NCBI GenBank assembly: GCA_036500345.1
Contig: DASYCE010000032.1
Location: 62,001-126,000 of the forward strand
Direction: 5' to 3'
DNA from: Gemmatimonadales bacterium
GTDB taxonomy: Bacteria > Gemmatimonadota > Gemmatimonadetes > Gemmatimonadales > GWC2-71-9
DNA length: 64,000 nt
Numbering within the stretch: position 1 is the stretch's first letter; each line of letters opens with the position of its first letter. A program made the translations under genes and the position numbers. The notes beneath the pieces were generated by a model. It was not told the origin of the DNA and searched no databases. It was given only the letters and a program-made list of their open reading frames with translations. Shown in pieces: positions 48,176 to 57,443 of the stretch.

Positions 48176-48221
48176 CGGTCGATTCTCCGGCAAAGTCGGG
48201 ACAAAGGTAATGAGCGGAGGG

Positions 48222-49007
48222 CTACAGCGAAAACTCCCACAGGGTCCGGCCCGCGACGGGGTCGATCACCTGATGGGCCCGCACCTTGAAGACCTGCTCG
48301 AGGAGCTCGCGCGAGATGGCGTCGCTCCGATCGGTGGCACACGCCACCCTCCCCGCGGCGAGGAGCGTGAAGGTGTCGCCGTAGCGCAGCGCGACATTGA
48401 GGTCGTGCAGGATGGCGATCACGGTGCATCCGTCGGCGAGGAGCCCGCGTGCCACGTCGAGGAGATGAATCTGATAGTGCACGTCGAGCGACGCGGTCGG
48501 CTCATCGAGGAAGAGGTACTTCGGCCCCGCTGTCTCGTCGCCCGCCCAGATCTGCGCCAGCACCCGTGCGAGATGCGTCTTCTGCCGCTCGCCACCCGAC
48601 AGCGTCGAATAGACCTGGTGGCGCCGGTCCGCCATCCCCACGAGTTCGAGCGCCGCCGTGACGATCTCGCGATCGCGGCGCGCCGGCGTTCGTCCGTAGT
48701 GCGGATACCGTCCCATCAGCACCACGTCTTCGACCGGCAACGGAAAAGCGAGCTCCATCTGCTGCGAGAGGACCGCGCGCCGGCGCGCGAACGCCTCGGG
48801 CGACCACGTCGCGGCATCGGCGTTGTCATACCGCACCGATCCGGTGGTCGGCTGGACGGTGCCGGTCGCGATCTTGAGGAGCGTCGATTTCCCGGCGCCA
48901 TTGGGACCGAGGATGACGTTGAACTTTCCCGCCGCGAATCGCACGTCGATCTGGTGCAGGATCGGCGTCCCTCCGGCCATGAACGACACGCCGGAGAGCT
49001 CAACCAT
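48222..49007 (-). CDS. hmuV: Heme ABC transporter ATPase HmuV
   Basis: 261 residues from the ATG at 49005-49007. Walker A GPNGAGKS, Q-loop in AVLSQQMELAFPLPVEDVV, ABC signature LSGGERQKTHLARVLA and Walker B KYLFLDEPTASLD, followed by the switch His in AILHDLNVALRYGD. The LAFPLPVEDVVLMGRYPHYG segment after the Q-loop is characteristic of HmuV and distinguishes it from BtuD/FecE paralogues. It powers heme import across the inner membrane. Overlaps hmuU by 8 bases. Confidence 0.92.
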   Translation of the reverse strand: MVELSGVSFMAGGTPILHQIDVRFAAGKFNVILGPNGAGKSTLLKIATGTVQPTTGSVRYDNADAATWSPEAFARRRAVLSQQMELAFPLPVEDVVLMGRYPHYGRTPARRDREIVTAALELVGMADRRHQVYSTLSGGERQKTHLARVLAQIWAGDETAGPKYLFLDEPTASLDVHYQIHLLDVARGLLADGCTVIAILHDLNVALRYGDTFTLLAAGRVACATDRSDAISRELLEQVFKVRAHQVIDPVAGRTLWEFSL

Positions 49008-50064
49008 AGAACGCACCACCACTGCGACGCTGCTGGCGGATCAGGATGCCGAGGAACACCGGCGCGCCGATCACCGCGGTGATGATCCCGATCGGCAGCT
49101 CCGCCGGCGCGATCACCAGGCGCGCGACCACATCGATCACTTCCATCAGCATCGCGCCGAGGAGGGCGGAGCCGGGGATCAGGAAGGTATAGTCGGATGA
49201 CTTGACCAGCCGCAGCAGATGCGGCACCACCAGCCCGATGAACGCGATGACGCCGACCATCGCCGTCGCCATTGCGACCATCAGGGTGTTGATCACCAGC
49301 AGCGGCCAGATGAAGCGCGCGGGATCGAGGCCGGTGTACGCCGCCTCCTCTTCGCCGAGCATCAGTGCGTTGAGCGCCTTGCCGTAGCGCCGCGCGAGGA
49401 CGTAGCAGATGGCGAATGTGACCGTCACGATCGACGCGCCGCGCCAGTCCGCGGTGGTGAACGTTCCCAGATTCCAGAACGTGATATTGCGCGCCTGTGG
49501 ATCGCGGGCGATGTACGAGAGAAATCCGGTCCCGGCCGACGACACGGCGTTGACCGCGATCCCCGCGAGCAGGAGGGTGAAGACGTTCACCTTGCCGAAG
49601 CTCCGCGACACGCGATAGACCAGGATCGTCGCGGCGAAACCACCGGCGAAGGCGAGCACGGGAACCGCCGCCGATCCGAGCGGCGCCGTGAACGCCAGTG
49701 TCGCCTTCCCGCCGAGGACGAAGACCAGGGCCGCGCCGAACGCGGCACCGGCCGATGTGCCCACCAGTCCAGGTTCGACGATCGGGTTGCGGAAGAGGCC
49801 CTGCATCAACGTGCCCGACACCCCGAGCACCGCACCGGTCACGGTACCGAGGAGGACCCGCGGCAGGCGAAGCTGGAGGAAGACATTGCGGTCGAGCGCG
49901 TCGGCGGTGGTGAGGGGTGCGAGATGCAGACCCTGGCCGATGAACCGCACGATGTCGCGGAGCGGGAAGTAGAAATCGCCGATCGAAGCCGACGCGAGCA
50001 TCGCGACGCCAAGTCCGATGGCGAGGAGCGTATGGAACGATCGATGGCTGAGCCGCTTCAGCAT
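49000..50064 (-). CDS. hmuU: Heme ABC transporter permease HmuU
   Basis: 354 residues from the ATG at 50062-50064. FecCD-type permease with about ten membrane helices; family segments are LRLPRVLLGTVTGAVLGVSGTLMQGLFRNPIVEPGLVGTS and a C-terminal FIGLVVPHLLRL. The loop between helices 6 and 7 holds NITFWNLGTFTTADW. It forms the pore that moves heme received from HmuT. One base separates its start from the hmuT stop. Confidence 0.93.
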   Translation of the reverse strand: MLKRLSHRSFHTLLAIGLGVAMLASASIGDFYFPLRDIVRFIGQGLHLAPLTTADALDRNVFLQLRLPRVLLGTVTGAVLGVSGTLMQGLFRNPIVEPGLVGTSAGAAFGAALVFVLGGKATLAFTAPLGSAAVPVLAFAGGFAATILVYRVSRSFGKVNVFTLLLAGIAVNAVSSAGTGFLSYIARDPQARNITFWNLGTFTTADWRGASIVTVTFAICYVLARRYGKALNALMLGEEEAAYTGLDPARFIWPLLVINTLMVAMATAMVGVIAFIGLVVPHLLRLVKSSDYTFLIPGSALLGAMLMEVIDVVARLVIAPAELPIGIITAVIGAPVFLGILIRQQRRSGGAFYG

Positions 50065-50065
50065 C

Positions 50066-50944
50066 TCATTTGTGCACCATGTCGGCCAGCTCGCGGACCA
50101 CCGCCGGCGTGCGTGGCCCGAAGTACATGATCTTCTGCTCCGTGATGCGGTAGATCTGGTTCGACGCTCCCGCCGGCGTGAGTGCCACACCGGGAAGCGT
50201 CTTGAACTTCTCGACCGAGCCGTAGCGATCGAAGCCGACTTCGGTTGCGATGATCACGTCGGGCGCGGCGCGCGCAATCAATTCCGGTGTGAGCTGCGCC
50301 ATGCCGCCGACCGAATCGATGGCATTGTCGGCACCGGCCCAGTGCAGCATCTGATCGGCGGGGCCACCGCGCTTGAGGGCAAGATAGTTGTTGCGGATCT
50401 GTCCGAAGTGGATGATAAGCACCCGCGGGCGATGCGTGCCGACCCACTTCATCGTGTCGGCGAAGACCGAATCCATCCCCGCCTTCATCGCGGTGACGAC
50501 CGAGTCGGCCTGATGATCGCGGTGGAAGAGCGTACCGAGCTTCGTGATCAACGCCTCGGAACTGTCGAGCGTGTTGCCCGGATTGAGCGTCAGCGTGGGA
50601 ATCCCGACCTTCTTCACCTGCTCGCCGACAGCATCAGGCCCGAAGTTGCCGTCATTGAGGAAGAGTGTCGGCTTCATCGAAATGATCCCCTCGGCATTGA
50701 GCGCCCGATGATAGCCGACGTTGGGGAGCCTGGTGATCTGGTCGGGATAGACCGATGTCAGGTCGCGGGCCACGAGGACGTTCTCGGCGCCGATGGCGTA
50801 GAGATCTTCATTGATCTGTTTCGAGACGGAGACGACGCGATCACCGCCGCCGCCGCTGCCACGGGCGCAGGCGGCGAGGGTGAGGGCGGCCAGCATCAGC
50901 ATCCGGGCGGTGTGCCGGATGACCCGGGGCTCAGACGTCATCAA
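50066..50944 (-). CDS. hmuT: Heme-binding lipoprotein HmuT
   Basis: 292 residues (an adjacent ATG at 50941 is possible). Lipoprotein signal with lipobox LAAC. The periplasmic-binding fold has VGYHRALNAEGIISMKPTLFLND, the HmuT/ShuT signature, then the long helix and VSKQINEDLYAIGAENVLVARD at the N-lobe. It captures heme in the periplasm. No TonB-dependent heme receptor or TonB genes are in the window, so outer-membrane uptake must be encoded elsewhere. Confidence 0.92.
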   Translation of the reverse strand: MMTSEPRVIRHTARMLMLAALTLAACARGSGGGGDRVVSVSKQINEDLYAIGAENVLVARDLTSVYPDQITRLPNVGYHRALNAEGIISMKPTLFLNDGNFGPDAVGEQVKKVGIPTLTLNPGNTLDSSEALITKLGTLFHRDHQADSVVTAMKAGMDSVFADTMKWVGTHRPRVLIIHFGQIRNNYLALKRGGPADQMLHWAGADNAIDSVGGMAQLTPELIARAAPDVIIATEVGFDRYGSVEKFKTLPGVALTPAGASNQIYRITEQKIMYFGPRTPAVVRELADMVHK

Positions 50945-51041
50945 TGTCAGCTCGCTGCAAGGTTGGGGGAGCGAAGTCTACCGGGCGCCGAGGCGGTGCG
51001 CCATCGGCCGGTATATTGGTACCGTCGAAGGAGGTGCTGTC

Positions 51042-51395
51042 ATGAAACATCTGATTTCATCGCTGGCCATCGCCGTCTGTGCCGGCTGCGCAAGTTCCGA
51101 TCTCGCACCGCATGCCACCGTGATTTTTTCGCTCAACGCGCCGCTCTGCAGCAGTACGATCCCGGCGCAATTCCTGGTCGACAGCGTCCAGGTCGGCATC
51201 GATACGTTCCGGGTCAATCTCCCGCCGGCCCACACCAGTTCGCAGGGATTCCCGATCGTGACCGGCACCCATCGGATCGGCGCGCGACTCGGCCTCAACG
51301 GATCGTACGTCCCGTGGCCCGGCGTCCCCGACACAGTCGTCACGCTGAGTGATGGGGCAACGTTCACGAGGGTGCTACCACTCGCGTGCTCATAA
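51042..51395 (+). CDS. Small lipoprotein, unknown function
   Basis: 117 residues; AAGGAGG at 51028-51034 supports the ATG at 51042. Signal peptide with lipobox CAGC, then a beta-rich domain (ATVIFSLNAPLCSSTIPAQFLVDSVQVGIDTFRVNL, TVVTLSDGATFTRVLPLAC) with a probable Cys-Cys pair. It looks like a short Ig-like or carboxypeptidase-regulatory-like sandwich domain. Divergent from hmuT; stops 104 bases before the P5C dehydrogenase gene. Confidence 0.75.
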   Translation: MKHLISSLAIAVCAGCASSDLAPHATVIFSLNAPLCSSTIPAQFLVDSVQVGIDTFRVNLPPAHTSSQGFPIVTGTHRIGARLGLNGSYVPWPGVPDTVVTLSDGATFTRVLPLACS

Positions 51396-51424
51396 GTCCG
51401 TGAACGCCCAGTCCTATATTTGAT

Positions 51425-51499
51425 CCCGCGCGAACCCACCTCACGACTCGACGGAACCGCCGTCGCGCGGGGTGGTACCGCTTTACTACCGGACCCCCC
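51425..51499 (+). promoter_or_regulatory. Structured leader with T-box-like element upstream of the P5C dehydrogenase gene
   Basis: The last 75 bases before the start codon fold into two strong hairpins. CCGCGCG (51426-51432) pairs with CGCGCGG (51464-51470), enclosing ACGG/CCGT. Then GGTA (51474-51477) pairs with TACC (51487-51490), with G-runs at 51469-51472 facing C-runs at 51494-51499. The sequence GGGTGGTACCGC at 51470-51481 matches the conserved T-box core except for the last G. TATATT at 51415-51420 may be the -10. No Shine-Dalgarno box is next to the ATG. A specifier stem is not obvious, so a true T-box riboswitch is uncertain. Confidence 0.4.
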
Positions 51500-53128
51500 A
51501 TGAGCGCCGTCGGCAATATCCCTGTCCCGATCAACGAACCGGTCCTCACCTACGCCCCGAAGACTCCCGAACGCACCGCGCTCGCCGCGGCGCTCAAGGA
51601 GCTGAGCGGCACGACGACCGACATCCCCGCCGTCGTCAACGGAACGGAGCACCGCACAGGGAAAACCGTGGCGGTCACCTCGCCGCAGCACCATCAGCAG
51701 CGGATCGCCACGGTGCATCAGGCGCCCGCCGCGCTGCTGCAGGATGCAATCGACGGCGCCACCGCCGCGCAAAGGGACTGGGAGCATTGGTCGTTCGCCG
51801 ATCGCGCCGCCGTCTTTCTCAAGGCCGCTGATCTTCTCGCCGGCCCGTGGCGCCAGCGAATCAACGCCGCCACGATGCTCGGCCAGGGCAAGACATCGCA
51901 CCAGGCCGAGATCGATTCCGCCTGCGAACTGATCGACTTTCTCCGGTTCAACGTCCATTTCGCAGAACAGATCCTGCATCAGCAGCCGATGTCGACGCCG
52001 GGCGTCTGGAACCGGCTCGACTATCGCCCGCTCGAAGGGTTCGTCTACGCGATTACGCCGTTCAACTTCACCGCGATCGGCGGCAACCTCCCGACCGCGC
52101 CGGCGATCCTCGGCAACGTGACGCTGTGGAAACCGTCGGCGACCGCGGTCCTCTCCAACTGGGTCTTCTATCAGGTGTTGCGCGAAGCGGGTCTTCCCCC
52201 CGGCGTGATCCAGTTTGTCCCCGGTGAATCGGGGACGGTGACCGACGTCCTGGTCTCCGATCCTCGCCTTGCGGGGATTCATTTCACCGGATCGACCGCC
52301 GTCTTCCATACGCTCTGGAAGGGGGTTTCCGATCGCCTCGATCAGTACCGCGGCTATCCGCGACTCGTCGGCGAAACCGGCGGCAAGGACTTCGTCCTGG
52401 CCCACCCGAGTGCCGATGTCGAGGCGCTGGTGACGGCGCTGATTCGTGGCGCGTTCGAGTATCAGGGGCAGAAATGCTCGGCGGCGTCGCGCTGCTACAT
52501 CCCGCGTTCGCTCTGGCCTGCGGTCGAGAAGCGGATGAAGGAGGAGATCGCCGCGATCAAGATGGGCGATCCCGCCGATTACGCCGTCTACGTCGGCGCG
52601 GTGATCGACGAGCGCGCGTTCAAGCGCCTGGAGCAGGTCCTCGCGGCGGCAAAGAGCGATCCGCGGGTGCGCGTCGTCGCCGGCGGCAACTGCGATCGAA
52701 GCGAAGGATGGTTCATCGAGCCGACGCTCCTCGAAACCACCGACCCGCGCCACCAGATCATGACGGTGGAATTCTTCGGGCCGATTCTCTCGGCGTACGT
52801 CTACGATGACAACGCGTGGGATGAGGTGCTGGCGCTGGTCGACACGGCGTCGCCGTACGCGCTCACCGGGGCAATCTTCTCGCAGGATCGAGCGGCGATC
52901 ATTGACGCCGACCGGAAGCTTCGCCACGCGGCGGGCAACTACTACATCAACGACAAGCCGACCGGAGCCGTCGTCGGCCAGCAGCCGTTCGGCGGCGCGC
53001 GCGCGTCGGGAACCAACGACAAGGCCGGCAGCGCGCTCAATCTCTATCGCTGGGTCTCGGCCCGCACGATCAAGGAGACCGGCTCGCCGCCGCGCAGCTG
53101 GAAGTATCCGTATCAGGGGCTCGATTGA
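51500..53128 (+). CDS. pruA: L-glutamate gamma-semialdehyde (P5C) dehydrogenase
   Basis: 542 residues. Second step of proline catabolism, oxidising glutamate semialdehyde to glutamate with NAD+. ALDH landmarks are ITPFNFTAIGGNLPTAPAILGN, HFTGSTAVFHTLWKG, the catalytic Glu in LVGETGGKDFVLAHPSAD, and the catalytic Cys in YQGQKCSAASRCYIP. The length and N-terminus (NEPVLTYAPKTPERTAL) fit the stand-alone ALDH4A1/RocA type rather than the PutA fusion. No proline dehydrogenase is adjacent. The gene has a structured leader. Confidence 0.93.
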   Translation: MSAVGNIPVPINEPVLTYAPKTPERTALAAALKELSGTTTDIPAVVNGTEHRTGKTVAVTSPQHHQQRIATVHQAPAALLQDAIDGATAAQRDWEHWSFADRAAVFLKAADLLAGPWRQRINAATMLGQGKTSHQAEIDSACELIDFLRFNVHFAEQILHQQPMSTPGVWNRLDYRPLEGFVYAITPFNFTAIGGNLPTAPAILGNVTLWKPSATAVLSNWVFYQVLREAGLPPGVIQFVPGESGTVTDVLVSDPRLAGIHFTGSTAVFHTLWKGVSDRLDQYRGYPRLVGETGGKDFVLAHPSADVEALVTALIRGAFEYQGQKCSAASRCYIPRSLWPAVEKRMKEEIAAIKMGDPADYAVYVGAVIDERAFKRLEQVLAAAKSDPRVRVVAGGNCDRSEGWFIEPTLLETTDPRHQIMTVEFFGPILSAYVYDDNAWDEVLALVDTASPYALTGAIFSQDRAAIIDADRKLRHAAGNYYINDKPTGAVVGQQPFGGARASGTNDKAGSALNLYRWVSARTIKETGSPPRSWKYPYQGLD

Positions 53129-54537
53129 TGGGTCGGCTCGTCGCGGCAGCGATCATCGTCGTCGCAGCGCTCCCGCTCGCCGCGCAAGCGCCGAGCGAAG
53201 CGGCACAACGCGAAGCGCGCGAGATCCTGACCGAGATGGTGTCGATGAACACGTCGCTGCAGCGCGGCGACGTGACGCCGCTCGCCGAGAAGCTTGCGGC
53301 ACGGTTCCAGAAGGCCGGCGTTCCCGCGGCCGACGTGCAGGTGGTCGGCCCGGAGGCAAAGAACCGCAACCTCGTGGTGCGTATCCGTGGGAAGGGAACC
53401 GCAAAGCCGGTCCTCTTCCTCGCCCATCTCGATGTGGTCGATGCCCTGCGCGCCGACTGGTCGCTCGAGCCGTTCGCGGTAACGGAGAAGGACACCTGGC
53501 TCTACGGTCGCGGCACCGCCGACGACAAGGGACCGGCTGCGACGCTGGTTGCCGGCGCGCTGGCACTGGTACGCAGCAAGGTGAAGCCCGATCGCGACAT
53601 CATTCTCGCGCTTACCTCGGGCGAAGAGAATGCCGATCTTCCCGGCGCGGGCTGGCTGATCCGCGACCACCGGCCGATGGTCGATGCCGACTGGGTCTTC
53701 AATTTCGACGCCGGCGGTCCGTACATCGATCGCGGCAAGCTGGCGTGGATCGAATTGCAGGGCGCGGAGAAGGTCTACTGGTCGGTGACGATGACTGCCC
53801 GCAACCCGGGCGGGCATTCCTCGCTCCCGCGCGGCGACAACGCGATCTTCTCGCTCGTCAACGCGCTGCGCGGGCTCGAGGCGCTCTACTTCCCGATCGA
53901 CCTGACCGACATCGCGCGCGCGCAGCTTACGGCCCGCCTGCCGTTCGTTGCGCCCGCGGAGGCCGAGGCCGTTCGTGCCGCCATCAAGCAGCCGCTCGAT
54001 TCATCGGCAGCGTACCGGCTGGCGCGCTTCTCGCCCGCGTATAACGCGTTGCTGCGCACCACCTGCGTGCCAACGATGCTCGCCGCCGGTCACGCCGAAA
54101 ACGCGCTCCCCGCGCTCGCCGTGGGGACCGTCAACTGCCGCATCATTCCCGGTGAGACATCCGCCCAGACCATGACCCGGCTCAAGGAAGCGGTCGCCGA
54201 CACCGGCGTCATCATCGCCGAAATCCAGCCGGCGAAGGCGTCGCCGGCATCACCGCTCCTTCCCGATCGCATCGCGCTGGTCAAGGCCGCTGCGAGGGCG
54301 ACATGGGGCCGTGATGTGCCGATCACGCCGGTGCAGGAGAACGGCGCCACTGACGGCCTCTACTTTCGCAATGCCGGGATTCCGGTCTACGGCGTCACCG
54401 GGATTCCGATGCCGGTTGGCGAAGAGCGCGCCCATGGCAAGGACGAGCGGATCCCGGTCAAGTCGTTCCGTGACGGCGTCGCCTTCGCCACGGCTCTGAT
54501 CGCGGAAACCGCGGGCGTTCGCAAGGGCAAGAAGTAG
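53128..54537 (+). CDS. Secreted M20-family metallopeptidase
   Basis: 469 residues; ATG overlaps the pruA stop by one base. Signal peptide LVAAAIIVVAALPLAAQ. M20 zinc ligands are present: His in FLAHLDVVD, Asp in GRGTADDKGPAA, Glu pair in TSGEENAD, Asp in FNFDAGG, and His in ERAHGKDERIPV near the C-terminus. The dimerisation insert starts at NPGGHSSLPRGDNA. It probably removes amino acids from peptides in the periplasm. Confidence 0.93.
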   Translation: MGRLVAAAIIVVAALPLAAQAPSEAAQREAREILTEMVSMNTSLQRGDVTPLAEKLAARFQKAGVPAADVQVVGPEAKNRNLVVRIRGKGTAKPVLFLAHLDVVDALRADWSLEPFAVTEKDTWLYGRGTADDKGPAATLVAGALALVRSKVKPDRDIILALTSGEENADLPGAGWLIRDHRPMVDADWVFNFDAGGPYIDRGKLAWIELQGAEKVYWSVTMTARNPGGHSSLPRGDNAIFSLVNALRGLEALYFPIDLTDIARAQLTARLPFVAPAEAEAVRAAIKQPLDSSAAYRLARFSPAYNALLRTTCVPTMLAAGHAENALPALAVGTVNCRIIPGETSAQTMTRLKEAVADTGVIIAEIQPAKASPASPLLPDRIALVKAAARATWGRDVPITPVQENGATDGLYFRNAGIPVYGVTGIPMPVGEERAHGKDERIPVKSFRDGVAFATALIAETAGVRKGKK

Positions 54538-54561
54538 ATCATTTCGGTGCCTGGAGAGATC

Positions 54562-55857
54562 ATGACATCACGTCGTTCGTTCCTCGCTACGTCGTCGCTG
54601 GCGCTCACCGGTGTCGTCCTCGACGGCAAGACACCTCTGTCGGCCCAGCCTTCCGATCAGCAGGACTGCAAGCCGCTGCCGCCGAGCATCACGGCACTTG
54701 CATCGCGCGCGCACGAAGCGACGCCGATCACCATCGACGAACGCCGCGCGCGGCTCGATCGCGCCCGCGCGCTGATGGCACAGAACCACCTCGATGCGAT
54801 CGTCGTCGCCGGCGGGACGACGCTCAACTACTTCACCGGGATGCGGTGGGGCAACAGTGAACGGCTCACCGCCGTGGTGATTCCGGTGCGCGGCGAGGCG
54901 TTCATCGTGACGCCGGCGTTCGAGGAAGAGCGCACCCTCGAGCAGGCGCACAGCGGGCCGCTTGGCCGCGGCACCAGTGTCCTCGTCTGGCAGGAGGACG
55001 AGAATCCGTACGATCGGGTGGCACGCGGCCTCAAGACGGCGGGAATCGCCACCGGCACGATCGGTATCGAAGAGACCGTCAAGTACGCCTTCGCCGACGG
55101 GATTGCGCGCGCCAATCCGGCGATGCACGTGGCGAGCGCCACGCCGGTCACCGCTGGCTGTCGGATGATCAAGAGCGCGCACGAACTGGCGCTGATGAAA
55201 CTCGCCAACCAGGTCACCCTCAAAGTGTACGAAGCGGTGTATCACGCGCTGCAGCCCGGGATGACGCAGGACGATGCCGGCCGGCTGATTGGCGCCGCGT
55301 ATCAGCGAATGGGCTTTCCCGGCGACGCGACAGTGCAGGTCGGTGAATACACCGCGTTGCCGCACGGATCGGCGACGCCGCAGACGATCCGCGAAGGGAC
55401 CATTGTGATGATCGACGATGGCTGCACTGCGGAAGGCTATCAATCCGACATCACCCGGACCTTCGTCCTCGGCCGGGCCACCGATCGGATGAAGAAGGTC
55501 TTCGACATCGAGCACGCCGCGCAGACCGCCGCCCTCAAGGCGGCGCGCCCCGGCGTTGAGGCGCAGTCGGTCGACGCCGCCGCGCGCAAGGTGATCAGCG
55601 ACGGCGGCTTCGGCCCCGACTACAAGTTCTTCTCGCATCGCGTGGGACACGGGATCGGCATGGATGGCCACGAATGGCCGTATCTCGTGCGCGGCAATAC
55701 CCTCAAGCTGCAGCCGAACATGACCTTCAGCGACGAGCCGGGGATCTACATCAAGGGAGAATTCGGCATCCGGCTTGAGGACGACATGCACATCACCGAG
55801 AACGGCGCAGAGCTCTTCACGCCGCAGAGCCCGTCGCTGGAACACCCGTTCGGCTAG
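54562..55857 (+). CDS. Tat-exported Xaa-Pro peptidase (M24 family)
   Basis: 431 residues; GGAGAG precedes the ATG at 54562. The N-terminus SRRSFLATSSLALTGVVL is a Tat signal (twin arginine, FL). Creatinase-N domain, then the pita-bread domain with metal ligands: two Asp in MIDDGCTAEGYQSDITRTF, His in SHRVGHGIGMDGHE, Glu in FSDEPGIY and Glu in IRLEDDMHITENG. It cleaves Xaa-Pro bonds outside the cytoplasm. Co-oriented with the M20 peptidase 24 bases upstream; stop overlaps the convergent efflux gene through CTAG. Confidence 0.95.
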   Translation: MTSRRSFLATSSLALTGVVLDGKTPLSAQPSDQQDCKPLPPSITALASRAHEATPITIDERRARLDRARALMAQNHLDAIVVAGGTTLNYFTGMRWGNSERLTAVVIPVRGEAFIVTPAFEEERTLEQAHSGPLGRGTSVLVWQEDENPYDRVARGLKTAGIATGTIGIEETVKYAFADGIARANPAMHVASATPVTAGCRMIKSAHELALMKLANQVTLKVYEAVYHALQPGMTQDDAGRLIGAAYQRMGFPGDATVQVGEYTALPHGSATPQTIREGTIVMIDDGCTAEGYQSDITRTFVLGRATDRMKKVFDIEHAAQTAALKAARPGVEAQSVDAAARKVISDGGFGPDYKFFSHRVGHGIGMDGHEWPYLVRGNTLKLQPNMTFSDEPGIYIKGEFGIRLEDDMHITENGAELFTPQSPSLEHPFG

Positions 55858-57440
55858 TGCGCGTCGACCTTCCCGGTCAGCCGCCCGGTGCGGAAGAGGA
55901 GTAGCAGCGGCAACGCGGCGGTGAATGCGACACCCATCGTCAGGTAGATCTTGTCGTAGGCCAGCAGCGCCGCCTGTTGCTGCAGCTTGTAGCTCATCAG
56001 CTGGTACGCGCGTGCCGTCGCCTCCGGGAGCGAGGCCCCCAGATGTGCCATTCCCGACGTCACCTGATTGATCCATCCGCCGACCTGCGGATCCGACGGA
56101 TCGAGATGGGGCAGGAGTCCCTCGCGCGCACGCGCCGTGTAGCGCGTCACCAGCGTCGCCGCCGCGGCGATCCCGAGTGACCCGCCGAGTTGTCGCGCCA
56201 GATTGAACAGCCCGGTCCCCTGTGCCATCTGCTGCGGCGCGAGTTCGGCGACGGTCATCCCCGTGAGCGGCACGAACACGAGCCCGATCCCGATGCCGCG
56301 CAGGATGATCGGCAGCAGCGTGTCGTGCAGCCCGATCGCCATGGTGAACTGCCAGTGCATCACCATCGAGACGAGGTAGAGCAGCACGCCGACCACGACG
56401 AGCGGTCGCGCATCCATCTTCTGCGCCAGTCGTCCCACGACACCCATCGTCACCGCGCTGGCGATGGCGCCGGGGAACATCACCAGCCCGGTGTCCCACG
56501 CCGAATATCCCAGCAGTCCCTGCAGGAAGACCGGCAGCACGAACACCGACGCGTACAGCGCGAATCCGAGAATCACCGCGAAGAGCACGCCGACCGCCAG
56601 CTGCCGATTCCGCAGGATGTGCAGGTCGACCATCGGATGCTCGGCGACGAGTTCGCGCCAGACGAAGGCGATCACGCCGCCTGCGGCGAGGATCGCTTCG
56701 AGCACGATCTCCTGCGACGAGAACCAGTCCTTGCTCTGGCCGCGTTCGAGCATGATCTGCAGGCAGCCGATTCCGACGATGAGAAAGAGGATGCCGAGCC
56801 AGTCGACGCCCTTGTCGCTCCGTTGCACGCTCACCGACGGCTCGGGGACGTATTCCCAGCAGAGCAGCGCCGCGATGACGCCGAGCGGCAGGTTGATGTA
56901 GAAGATCCACGGCCACGAGTAGTTGGCGGTGATCCACCCGCCAAGCGTCGGGCCAAGGAGCGGCCCGACCATCACGCCGACGCCGAAGATCGCGGTCGAT
57001 GTGCCGCGTTCCTCGCGTGGGAAGACGTCGAAGAGGATCGCCTGCGCCGTCGAAATCAGCGCGCCGCCGCCGATTCCCTGCACGACGCGCCAGAAGACCA
57101 GCTCGTACAGCGACGTGGCATGGCCGCAGAAGAACGACGCGATGGTGAAGAGGGCGATCGAGCCGGTGTAGTAGTTGCGCCGCCCGAAGGTGTCGGAGAG
57201 AAACGACGTCATCGGCAGGACGATGACATTCGCCACGATGTATCCGGTGCTCACCCAGGCGATCTCTTCGAGGGTGGCGCCGAGATTCCCCATCATGTGC
57301 GGAATGGCGACGTTGACGATGCTGGTGTCGACCAGCTCGAGCACCGAGGCCAGGGTGACGGCGAAGGCGATGAGATACCGCGAACGGTAGACATCGGAGC
57401 CGGCGCGCGCGGCCGGCTCCGGAAGGGCGATGGCGGTCAT
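55854..57440 (-). CDS. DHA2-family drug efflux MFS protein (EmrB/QacA type)
   Basis: 528 residues, 14 predicted membrane helices. The first helix segment TLASVLELVDTSIVNVAIPHMMGNLGAT is the EmrB motif, with GYIVANVIVLPMTSFLSDTFGRRNYY and WRVVQGIGGGALISTAQAILFD following. It should export hydrophobic compounds through the HlyD adaptor and TolC channel encoded just upstream in the operon. Last gene of tetR-tolC-hlyD-emrB. Its stop shares CTAG with the M24 peptidase stop. Confidence 0.94.
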   Translation of the reverse strand: MTAIALPEPAARAGSDVYRSRYLIAFAVTLASVLELVDTSIVNVAIPHMMGNLGATLEEIAWVSTGYIVANVIVLPMTSFLSDTFGRRNYYTGSIALFTIASFFCGHATSLYELVFWRVVQGIGGGALISTAQAILFDVFPREERGTSTAIFGVGVMVGPLLGPTLGGWITANYSWPWIFYINLPLGVIAALLCWEYVPEPSVSVQRSDKGVDWLGILFLIVGIGCLQIMLERGQSKDWFSSQEIVLEAILAAGGVIAFVWRELVAEHPMVDLHILRNRQLAVGVLFAVILGFALYASVFVLPVFLQGLLGYSAWDTGLVMFPGAIASAVTMGVVGRLAQKMDARPLVVVGVLLYLVSMVMHWQFTMAIGLHDTLLPIILRGIGIGLVFVPLTGMTVAELAPQQMAQGTGLFNLARQLGGSLGIAAAATLVTRYTARAREGLLPHLDPSDPQVGGWINQVTSGMAHLGASLPEATARAYQLMSYKLQQQAALLAYDKIYLTMGVAFTAALPLLLLFRTGRLTGKVDAH

Positions 57441-57443
57441 CGA

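Noticed and set aside
54568-56937. Open frame of 789 codons on the minus strand
   Set aside because: Antisense to the M24 peptidase and out of frame within the EmrB-type gene; no signature.
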